This document shows, in pieces, positions 1 through 8,091 of a DNA stretch of 15,068 nt (positions are counted from its first letter, which is position 1; each line of letters begins with the position of its first letter). Origin of the DNA: Fomitopsis serialis (Eukaryota > Basidiomycota > Agaricomycetes > Polyporales > Fomitopsidaceae). A program made the position numbers and the translations under genes. The notes beneath the pieces were generated by a model. The model did no database searches. It saw only the letters and a list, made by a program, of their open reading frames with translations, and was not told the origin of the DNA. The stretch covers positions 1 through 15,068 of the forward strand of contig NW_025955676.1 in NCBI RefSeq assembly GCF_022376445.1. The letters run 5' to 3'.

Positions 1-305
1 ACTCGTTGGACGACGTTCCATGGTGCCCTGAGGATGTACCGTCCCTGATAGTCTCCCACTAGATAAGCTGCGAATGTTCATCGCGGAATGCCAGTGGACT
101 GCTCTCGTGAAACTCTAGACCCGAGCGCATGGCGCAACGACTCGGTCATGTGTGGTATAGTTGACGAGTTAACGAGCGCAGAGAGCTATGATCCTATCAG
201 GAGCAGCTGTGCAGTGCGAAAGCTGTCATATCATTGTGTGGTCTCATAGGAACGCAGACAGGAACGAACGATACGATAGGAGAACGCCCGTTGCCTTGTC
301 GCCTG
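1..305. other. 3' flank of the hydrolase gene, no gene seen
   Basis: This stretch lies beyond the stop codon of the minus-strand hydrolase gene and runs to the window edge. I see no convincing exon, RNA gene or repeat in it. It should include the hydrolase 3' untranslated region, but no clear polyadenylation signal could be picked out. Confidence 0.5.
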
Positions 306-1592
306 TCAGATGACCTCTGCAAGGAGCGAGGTGAACCTCTCGGGCTCGTCCCAATGAGCCTAGAGCGTTGTCAGTATCTGCGAAGTCCGTCCATATGCAA
401 AATGCACCCACGAAGTGGTTGGCCCTTTCCAGTTTGTGGAACGCTACATCACGGCCCTCGCCCTTCGCTCTGCTCTGCCTCACGAGCGCCTTCAGCTTCA
501 TGGCCGCACTGACGACGTCGCTATTCGTCATGTCGCACCATACGAGGGCCACTTTGAGGTTCGGCCAGATCATTCCTCCGTCTGCACTGCCCTGGAGGAT
601 CGCACGGCGGACAATCTCTCGGTACACGGCCGGGTCTATGACCTGGTAGTACTTCTGGCTTCGCGCCATGACCTCAACGTGGCATACTTCGCGGATCTTC
701 TCAGGACCTATCCGGTGGACAGTCGGCGTCCTCTGCGAGCTACGCAATTTCTTGTCTGTGTGTAAGGCGATGCGCGCACCCAGCGCCTCCTTTATACCGG
801 GAGAGTCGATATCCTGAGAAGCGTCGAAACCAGTGGGTGTGAAATAGTAGGACACCCACTCGGAAAACTGGCTGAACTTCTCCGCCGGACTGAGCGTGTC
901 GTCGCGGAAAGGTACCCACACGCCCGGTACAGGGGCCTCGCCGGTGGCTGGCAACGATATGTCTGCGAGACGCGCTAAGCCACAGACGGGTTAGATGCGG
1001 AGACTGTCACATACCATACATGACGAACGATCGAAAATACGCATCCAACAGCTTCCTCGTGGCCTCCGGTACCAGATCCGCATACGATAGGAGCGGGATG
1101 GTTTGGCAGTTGCCGACGACCATCCTAGCAATGTAAATCCCCCACTGCGCCGGCCGCCGCCGCCGCCGCTGCGTGATGCAATGATCGGCGGGATGCGCTG
1201 CGTCTCGATGAACCGTCGAATGAACTCCGCGAATTCGAGTCCGCGGGCTTGAAGTGCTGATGACTGTATCGCGGGATCAGTGGACGATAGTGACCCAAGC
1301 TCGCTCTCCGAGTACAGCGTTGAACCTGGGTAGTCCCTGCAATTGATGAGCACGAGTCGAAGATTGTGATGCGCGGCATAGGGCATCATTGGTCGAAATA
1401 TGGCTGGAAGAACTCAATCCGTCAGTGAACTATGATCACTTGCGTAGTGCGTTGACAGTACTGTGACATACCGCTTGAGAACATCGTGCCGTGGACGAGA
1501 AATACGGTAACATAATCCGTGGATCCACTGGGTACGCCGCTGTCCTCGTAGTACAAGAGTGTACTGTCGCCATCGACGGCACAATGAGGCAT
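306..1592 (-). CDS. Fungal alpha/beta hydrolase fold protein, four exons, one-base frameshift at the nucleophile elbow
   Basis: Likely a serine hydrolase or esterase of the alpha/beta hydrolase fold; its substrate is unknown. Exons on the minus strand are 1592-1472, 1403-1015, 962-412 and 359-306, separated by GT..AG introns of 68, 52 and 52 bases. The ATG sits in a good context (CACCATGC). The model gives 371 residues if one missing base is allowed for. Exon 1 carries the strand plus oxyanion-hole motif VFLVHGT (His-Gly at residues 34-35). Exon 2 carries RLVLINCRDYPGST and the nucleophile elbow GWSSG (Ser about 136). The acid is probably Asp314 in VWCDMT, and the base His353 in ERANHF. The last exon supplies AHWDEPER and a stop. 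The frame breaks at 1114-1116: one base is missing in the codon just after the catalytic serine, and the next frame continues with GNCQTIPLLSYADLVPEATR. A glycine run (residues 119-123) is encoded by a CCG repeat. The family assignment is strong; whether the break is real or a sequencing error cannot be told here. Confidence 0.82.
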
Positions 1593-3148
1593 GGTGACTG
1601 TACGGTTCACCAGACCACAGAGGACGGGGATTTGAGTAACTCTGAGCACACATAAGCAAGGTTCTCAGGCCGTGCGACAAGTCGTTCCTATAGATGCACT
1701 GCACTCACGGTCAGTAGATTGTTGCTCGCAGTAAGTACTTGTGTCTCGTACCGTCCGAGTAAGTGGCGTGTCGGAGACATCGCGGCCACGTCACGGCCTG
1801 GTACTGCCCTCTTGTTCAGGCATCATAGGTCATTTATCTCCGGCCCGACCGAGAGGAGCCACTGGCAGGCCCTAACTATCCGTGGAACAGGAATGAATAT
1901 GTGGTCAAAGCGATTCGAAACGATGGACCGCACAGACCATCGCGTACTTACGGCACAGGAGGAGCCTAGACGTCTGTACCAAGCGCTCTGCAGCGTGTGT
2001 GGCCTGGAGCGTGAGAGATCCGATTTCAAGCCAGCAAAGCAGTGCGCCGCCGCTTTCGCTTTGACAGCCACTGCGATGTTCTTGCTGGCCACGGGAGTCC
2101 ATTGCGAGGACCATACTTAACAAGTAGAGGGGATGCGATGCTGTAGAAGGTAATTCTCGCACTATATAGGCATCGGAGTTTACGCAATATGCACTAGGGC
2201 GGGTGGAGGAGTGGCTGTGGCCATCCTCAGCCATCGCACAAGGAAGGCACTCATTGGGAGATAGGTACCAATCATAACACCCTCGACGGGTTGATACGTC
2301 GTATGTAAGAAGCTATAACACGTCGGGTGTCGTCCAATGGTTGGCGTGAGCCCTGTTATCTCGGTGCGTAAATGCTTGTCCACTCTTATACCGACGGCCG
2401 ACGGAGGCAACCTGGCACAATTCACAATTTATACTCAACCAGTTGATTGTGGCAGGATTGTGACGATTTCAAGGATGTAAACAACCCTCATGAGTCTTCA
2501 GTGAAGTTCAAACTTCCATGACTTGACTTACAATGTTACGCCGGTATAGCGCATTTCTGTCTGTAAGTTGCGTCGATAGCTGGGACCTGAAAGCACTAAC
2601 CCCGCCATGACAAGTCTGCACGCTTCGTTCCTCTTCAGGTGATTTGATATTCACTTGCGCTATACACAATTGGTTGACCGAATGATCTCGCAGAACATCA
2701 GGTCATAAGAGTCGCCTGACCACCGAGCGGTCTTCCTAGAATGGATCGTCCACAATGTGTACACCTTCGCCGCTCTAGTTCGTACCGCCATGGCTTTCCA
2801 TGTCCCAGGAAGATCTTTGAAGCACAAGGTGCACGTTTGAACCCTCATTCTCTGCGGCGCATTCGATGTTAACCTCATCCATGTCTTTGCAGACGCAGTC
2901 CGCAAACCGCGTCTTTTGAACGATACTTGAGTTAATTAACTGAGTAAGGGATATCCTCGGTGCTGTATGTCATGTTGTCATTTGCTGGCTCTTCGGCGCG
3001 AACGCCCGATTGGCAGGCCGCTCGGCCAGATATGTTTTGGTAAGTCCCATATCTGTCTGGGGCGTATCTGGGGGCGTCCTGGATATATGGGAGGCGGTCC
3101 ACTGTGGGATATGTCCATAATGTGGTATCCTTGGGTTTGATCCTTGGG
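1593..3148. other. About 1.55 kb without a recognisable gene
   Basis: Several open frames of 80-130 codons occur on both strands, but none shows a recognised motif, a convincing set of splice sites or protein-like composition. It should contain the promoter of the minus-strand hydrolase gene (only a weak CTATAG-type element about 100 bases before its ATG) and the upstream region of the plus-strand zinc-finger gene. Two imperfect matches to the palindrome TCCAC-N3-GTGGA lie at 2749-2761 and 3114-3126. No terminal repeats or transposon genes were seen. Confidence 0.45.
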
Positions 3149-3156
3149 TATAAAAG
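3149..3156 (+). promoter_or_regulatory. TATA box of the first zinc-finger gene
   Basis: The sequence TATAAAAG begins 83 bases before the ATG at 3232. Similar elements stand 86 and 92 bases before the likely ATGs of the two other zinc-finger copies in the window. Position and sequence both fit a fungal core promoter. Confidence 0.6.
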
Positions 3157-3231
3157 CCTCTCTTACGTGATTTCTTGAACTTCATGTAACTCCCTCCTGG
3201 CATCCCAGCACCAATAGGGTATCGACTCAGC

Positions 3232-4759
3232 ATGCAGCGCCCCCTGGCTGCATTGCCAGAGATGTTCGGCTGGGACCCACCTGCGGGTGAATGGACTGCG
3301 CAACTCCAATCAAACATACAGGACACCGAAGATCTCGACGCGGGTGTCGCAGAGCCATCTGCTGTCAGGTAGGCTCTGCACTCTTAAGCCGCTGTGGACT
3401 TGCCTTGATCACTCGTCTGGCTGCGACATCTAGTGGAGCTGCCGCCGATCAGCTGGACGGTGGATTCGAAATTGGTCTCAACAACAACTTCGGTCAAGAC
3501 ATCGTCACGGAGATGCCATGGGGAAACTCGGCGTACTATTCGCCAGGATTGTACGTTACCGAACGTTCTTTGCACTCGTTGCGCTTGCTTGACGTAATCG
3601 CAGTCTCGAGAGTCCAGTGATGTATGATGGATCGGCATTCAATATGCGCCTAGATTACGATCAAGGAGGAGTCTCACAGGATCTCCCGCATGATCTGACT
3701 ACGGCGGGCACTCTACAGTACGTATGTCATTGACGATGAGCAAGCGCTATCGAGCTGACTGAATGACAGAGAGGCACTGGTTCCCGCGAATGAGGTCGCG
3801 GTTGCTATGGCCGACGGAACACACCAAGCGGGACAAGACACGATGGCAGGTCCACTGATCCCTCGACCTACTCCGTAAGTTCTGCGAGACATCATCTGAA
3901 GACTTATCTCACCGGCGTATCGAAGTCTGGCCCGCTGGGGCAACGCTTCTCCATCCGGCGGAGCTTCAGGAAGCAGCAGCACGAACGTGGGGGATTTCTT
4001 TATGGTTAATAATACCAGGTAAGTGTCTCGCACACATGCCGAGACTCACGGAAATGAAAGGGGCTGACTATGTTGTACTCCTTAGATCTACTAACGCGCA
4101 CCCAAGGCCGTCGCAGCACACGGCTCGAACGCGACGGTGGGCACCCTATGAGCTGCGGCGGGAATCCACGTCTAGCCTCACAAGGCGGCAACGGGAGCTT
4201 GAGTATGTGATGTTGGGAAAACATTTGTGTTGTTTGCACTGAGCATTGAATTTATAGGGAGGAACGCGATCTTGTTCGGGATGAATTGCTTCGAAGGTCA
4301 GAGCAGTTGGCGTTGACGGCGACGGAAACGACGGATGCGCATGACAACGCTGGAGTCATCGTGTCGCCAAGGAGTACAGGTCATGTCTGTCCTTTCGACG
4401 CGGCATGCAATGTCCCCGTTGAGGACTTCAAGCGGCACTACCGCGAGCTCCACAGCAACATCGAGGTCTCGATCTGTCAATGGCGGTTCTCTCCCACGAG
4501 CCCACGTTGCCGCACAGTGCTTAAGAGCTTCGGGTCCCTCCTGAAGCATCTCAAACAAGTGCATCTGAAAGACATGGCTTGCAAGTGCTCTCGATGTGGC
4601 CGCCAACTTTCGCGGTCTGACGCACTCACACGCCACATGCGGAAGTGTCTGCGATTTGAGGAAGCCGAAGCATCGGGCGATGGAAGCACGGTACTTTATC
4701 AGCTGTCCGTGATATTCAGCGCCGTCGAGACTTACAACACAATGTTTCAGGTTACTTAG
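3232..4759 (+). CDS. Three-finger C2H2/C2HC zinc-finger protein, seven exons, intact
   Basis: Exons are 3232-3368, 3434-3550, 3604-3717, 3770-3874, 3926-4018, 4086-4202 and 4258-4759, giving 394 residues without a stop. The introns are 65, 53, 52, 51, 67 and 55 bases, all GT..AG and all phase 2. Residues 1-228 come from six small exons and look disordered, rich in Gly, Ser, Asn and Pro. A charged, possibly helical stretch (RQRELEEERDLVRDELLRR) crosses the last exon junction. The last exon holds three finger-like units. Finger 1 uses C272, C278, H288 and H293 (C-x5-C, H-x4-H). Finger 2 uses C301, C312, H325 and H330. Finger 3 uses C338, C341, H354 and C358, with the signature LSRSDALTRHMRKC. 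Three fingers suggest a nuclear nucleic-acid-binding regulator, but no target is known. A possible further intron of 60 bases (4691-4750) is in frame, so the end may be 374 or 394 residues. The intron 4 acceptor and the exon 3 start are the least certain joins. Confidence 0.8.
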
Positions 4760-5540
4760 GTGTAGGGTGCCGTCCATACTATCCTCTGCGACGTCTCCCT
4801 ACGTCAGACGGCAGGTATATTGTTACGATCGGCGTTGTAAGTTAGAATAGGTCGTGCTTTGTTTTCTATCCCGTTGTGTTTATGCTTTGTATGTGGGAAG
4901 ATGAAGCGCTCTTCCCGGTTGCTATGAATTGATGTATATGCTGTTCGCTTCTACCATATATCTCTGCTCCAATCTCGTTCCTTGGTTGTGACGCTAGCAT
5001 AGGCCGAAGTGACAGACATAAATAGCATGACGGTCGAACTACCGACTGTGGCAAGCGAAGCTCATCGCCAAAGTTGCGTTGTTCCTGGCATGTCTTCGTG
5101 TGTAGGCCGCCGCTGTAAGTTTCATGATGTTACACCGTGTCGTCCGATCCCCGAAGAGGCACGTAATGCACTCGGAAAGATGTCAATTATGGGTCAACAC
5201 ATGATCAGTTCACATTGGATAAAATCACTACGGTATCTCAATGGAGTATATAGGCTACTCGCAAGAGGCTGAGACTCGGACGCTCATGGCGCTCGGCGGA
5301 CTTAGTATCATCGATGCTAAAGGCAATATGCAGGAACGAACGATAGGACCCCAATCATAGCGCTAGCTAGTGTTGCCCAATGCCCACAATACCGTGACGC
5401 AGCAGATTGCCGCAAGGCTGTGCATGTGACTATCGTGGTTGGGCGACACTGCAAATCAGTACTAGGTACTACAATAAGTCCTCCGTCCGCCACCGCAGCG
5501 ACGGAGGCTGCAGTGCTTATCAGAGTTCCTGTGTAAAATG
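4760..5540. other. Spacer between zinc-finger genes 1 and 2, with one doubtful small frame
   Basis: Beyond the first zinc-finger gene the sequence is T-rich for about 250 bases, as expected for a 3' untranslated region. The only frame worth noting is 5027-5272, listed separately. Nothing else was recognised. Confidence 0.4.
5027..5272 (+). pseudogene. Doubtful small frame with a finger-like C-C-H-H pattern
   Basis: An 81-codon frame runs from ATG 5027 to TGA 5270. Its middle reads CKFHDVTPCRPI, and later HMISSH, giving a C-x7-C followed by H-x4-H. The H-x4-H spacing and the Cys-x-Pro-Ile after the second Cys resemble finger 1 of the zinc-finger genes on either side (for example CGFGTPCGVPI). 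No second or third finger follows. A perfect splice donor, GTAAGT, lies inside the Cys-containing stretch at 5114-5119, which weakens the coding interpretation. It could be a relic of another copy or a chance frame. Confidence 0.2.
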
Positions 5541-5774
5541 TCCACTATGTGGACCGAAGGTGACATCTTCGCATCCATAACAAATCCATCCGTGGGTCCG
5601 GTGCATACGCTCAGCTGATCGATTCCACGATGTGGACCAAGATGTGGACGGTCCATTCACTTCAAGTTCCTCAGGTCCGCTCCATTGTTCCACAAGGTGG
5701 ACGCATTACGGACCGTCTGCCTACGTGCTTGTGTGGTTTTGGAAGCACCCTCGTTCTGTTCTCCACAATGTGGA
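5541..5774. promoter_or_regulatory. Four perfect palindromes TCCAC-N3-GTGGA upstream of zinc-finger gene 2
   Basis: Copies lie at 5541-5553, 5624-5636, 5689-5701 and 5762-5774 (spacers TAT, GAT, AAG, AAT). Each has 5-base arms that match perfectly, and the GTGGA arm is always followed by C. An extra half-site GTGGAC is at 5644-5649. Start-to-start distances are 83, 65 and 73 bases. The last copy ends 111 bases before the TATA-like element of the next gene. The layout suggests binding sites for a dimeric regulator; no known factor is claimed. Confidence 0.5.
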
Positions 5775-5885
5775 CCCGTCAAGGGAAAATGGCGCATCGT
5801 TGCAACGAAATGGAACTTGAGCCAGTCGTCCCATGATGGCTGTGCTGTAGCGACGGAAGAATGTCTGTGGCATGTTGAAGAAGGG

Positions 5886-5894
5886 TACATAAAG
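5886..5894 (+). promoter_or_regulatory. TATA-like element of zinc-finger gene 2
   Basis: GGG-TACATAAAG resembles GGG-TATAAAAG of the first zinc-finger gene and stands 86 bases before the ATG at 5972 (83 in the first gene). The base change in TACATAAAG makes it weaker than the other two. Confidence 0.4.
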
Positions 5895-5971
5895 TGAGAA
5901 CGCACCAAGACCGAGTCCCCAGTTACCCGTCACCACTTCCCTCCCCGGTTGGGCCGTCGATTCCACCAGAC

Positions 5972-6821
5972 ATGCCTTCGGCAACAGCGGAGCACAACTG
6001 GCAAGACATGCCATGCGTGTCAATAAACGGCATGCTCGTCCGAGTTCAAATAACGTTTGACACGGAGCAGTCTCGGTAAGCAGACAGTACTACATGCTGG
6101 CCGCCATGTTTCATGTCTTCGCAGACCGCAAAATCGCGAGCTCACATACGGCGAGGGGTCTGATCCCGAGTCTATGGAATCAGCAGCAATCACCGCAGCC
6201 GCAGGCCTCGTCGCCCGAATCTTCCATCATTTCCTTCACAATAGGTATCGTCGCTTGTCCACGTCAATTCCGACCTTGCGCTTAATATAGGATCCCAATC
6301 ATTAGACTATCCGATTCAACGCAAACTTACCATGCTAGGTGTATCGTCTTGGACCGCCCGCCACCAGGAACCGAATTCTATTCTCACCACGGCGTCGCAG
6401 AGGGGTATGTCTCCACTACATAGCGGACCTGCCTGTCCCTGATTGACCAGGTCTGATAGGCCGTCGGATACCGCCATGCTCGATGGATCCGAACACTATC
6501 CTTGGGACAATATGTCGTAAGTATCATAGCTCTCAAATCGGCCATGACGCTCACAGATCGAACAACAGGGACATTGACGGCGATTCAGCGGCAGAGATGT
6601 TCGACGGCAGGGAGTGCGCCGACTTTCACGGCACAGAATGTACGGCAGAACGGCACATAAGCCAGGCGTGCGGTTTTGGGACTCCCTGCGGCGTACCAAT
6701 CACCGATGGGTCGCTCGAGGGCCTCAAACGACATCTGTTGGAATACCACAGGGCGGATCTCCCTCGCAGTGCATACAAGGATTCTGGGCCGATTGCTGAA
6801 CGCATCAAGACGACGATGTGA
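5972..6821 (+). CDS. Zinc-finger paralogue reduced to one C2H2 finger, five exons
   Basis: Exons are 5972-6075, 6125-6244, 6291-6404, 6451-6516 and 6569-6821, giving 218 residues without an internal stop. The introns are 49, 46, 46 and 52 bases, again all phase 2. Exon 2 (120 bases) and exon 3 (114 bases) match the lengths of the same exons in the first copy (117 and 114), although the encoded sequences have diverged. The last exon carries CGFGTPCGVPI and LKRHLLEYH: one finger at C169, C175, H190 and H195 with the same C-x5-C, H-x4-H spacing as the other copies. An extra Cys pair with a nearby His lies just before it (C151, C159, H164). The frame then ends at TGA 6819, where fingers 2 and 3 would be expected. 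A donor GTGAGT overlaps the stop (6818), so a further exon is possible, but no convincing fingers were found downstream. It may be a truncated regulator or a pseudogene. Exons 2-4 are less sure than the last exon. Confidence 0.55.
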
Positions 6822-7322
6822 GTACTGATTCGAGGGACACGGAAGAGTTCTCGTAGAAGGCAGCGCACCTTGGCGTACGGTCGCGACGAGTTCGTTCCCC
6901 CATCTGCTTCCTCACTCCTCAGCTGTGGGCCTGCGGATCTTGGCCGCCCACACATTCTTCGATGTCCTGCTTCACGACACGTCGCAAGACGAGATGCACC
7001 AGTACGACGACTTGCCATACATATCGACGACACATAACCCCCGCTCTATTTCCGCTCTCCGTATGTCTTTCTTCAGCGATATCAGTTATTTGTTGCAGCA
7101 TACCTTCTGGTCATTGATGTTTGCGATCGGTTTATGTACACCTATGCCTTCAAAATCGTCAATTGAACCACTGTTAAATGTTGAAATCTCGGCCCTGTGC
7201 GTGTTTATGCAAGAACAGCAGTACTGCCACCTCATCGTCCTGACGAACACATACGAGTCGTACGACAACCCTGGGAGTCGGGAATGAGCCAGATTGCGAG
7301 TACAGCTCACTGGAAACTTACA
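6822..7322. other. 500 bases after zinc-finger gene 2, no gene recognised
   Basis: A 120-codon open frame (6925-7287) begins without a recognisable motif and shows no fingers. Its DNA around 6990-7020 faintly resembles the finger 3 region of the other copies but lacks the Cys and His ligands in any one frame. It is treated as non-coding. Confidence 0.35.
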
Positions 7323-7362
7323 GGACTTCAAGTTGAAGTCCGAAGCTTGAAGCTCGAAGAAT
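7323..7362. repeat. 19-base palindrome running into a four-unit heptamer repeat
   Basis: Positions 7323-7341 form a perfect inverted repeat with 9-base arms and a one-base centre (GGACTTCAA-G-TTGAAGTCC). Overlapping it are four 7-base units that each begin with GAAG: GAAGTCC, GAAGCTT, GAAGCTC and GAAGAAT (7335-7362). No gene lies directly beside it. Confidence 0.6.
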
Positions 7363-7930
7363 GACTCGGACTCCCCAGATCTTCAGCTCATATTGAGTTA
7401 TTTCATAGTGGGAAGTCATTTGTTAGGCAGTGATCGTTCGACATTGGTAACTACATGTTAAGATGTTAGCCTCGCGATAACACAGGTTCAAAGTTTCGGC
7501 GTACATGTTCTAGTTGTCGGTCAGTCTCCTCAGTTAACGGCTCTAGACCTAGCACGTTACGTCATCTACAGAACTGTAATCAGCGACTGAAGTATAAGGA
7601 GGATCGTGCCATCAGTTTACCTTGAGTAGCAGACACCAACTTTTGGTCAAACTTGAATCTGTTGTTGATAAGTAGACTATGTAAGGACAGTCGGAATTGA
7701 GTGGAGCGGGGCTTAGCGGGGCGTGGCACCTATAGGCGCTCGAACATCCCAAGTCGTCGACGTCGATCATGCGAACTTTCAGTCGAGGCTCAGGCGGCCG
7801 GCGTCCCTCCTTACCTCACTGGGCTCGGGACGCATCATCACATCAATGCTAGGGCGAATTTACAGAATCAATATGATTCGTCTGATCACTGCTGGCAAAC
7901 CCGCAAGCGTATTAATGCCTCGCTGACGTG
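7363..7930. other. Gene-poor spacer
   Basis: Two overlapping open frames (7701-7979 and 7723-7926) start with GTG and carry no recognised motif. No splice-supported exon set was found. I see nothing else in this stretch. Confidence 0.35.
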
Positions 7931-8091
7931 CATCACCGTGACTGCACCGCGACAGACCGCGACCTGCCACCCGGACTGACCGACTACATCATCGGCTCCT
8001 CGAGAATCTGCTGATGGTCGTGCTCGGTCTGATACGGCAACTTCATGACTACGGGACGGACAACGAGACAATGCTATGCACTCACTGGTAA
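7931..8091 (+). pseudogene. Frameshifted F-box-like fragment
   Basis: One frame reads DRDLPPGLTDYIIGS (to about 7998). The next frame, from 7999, continues LLENLLMVVLGLIRQLHDY to a stop at 8089. Joined, this resembles the N-terminal half of a basidiomycete F-box: an LPPEL-type start, a hydrophobic helix, then a hydrophobic helix ending near a HDY. The switch needs one missing or two extra bases at 7996-7999. No leucine-rich region follows, so at most a relic of a gene like the one at 11985-13049 remains. The resemblance is by eye and could be chance. Confidence 0.3.

Noticed and set aside
234..765. Overlapping plus-strand open frames of 92-116 codons
   Set aside because: They lie opposite exons 3 and 4 of the minus-strand hydrolase, whose splice sites and motifs are convincing; they are shadow frames.
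1147..1172. CCG-rich run
   Set aside because: It lies inside hydrolase exon 2 and encodes a Gly/Arg stretch in frame; it is an ordinary low-complexity coding repeat.
4298..4777. 159-codon minus-strand open frame
   Set aside because: It is antisense to the finger-coding last exon of the first zinc-finger gene and has no motif of its own.
259..5345. Shared 15-base string CAGGAACGAACGATA at 259-273 and 5331-5345
   Set aside because: One exact 15-base match is near what chance allows in 15 kb, and the flanks do not align, so it is not treated as an attachment site or terminal repeat.
6925..7101. Faint DNA resemblance to the finger 3 region downstream of zinc-finger copy 2
   Set aside because: No single frame has the required Cys and His ligands, so it cannot be called the missing finger.
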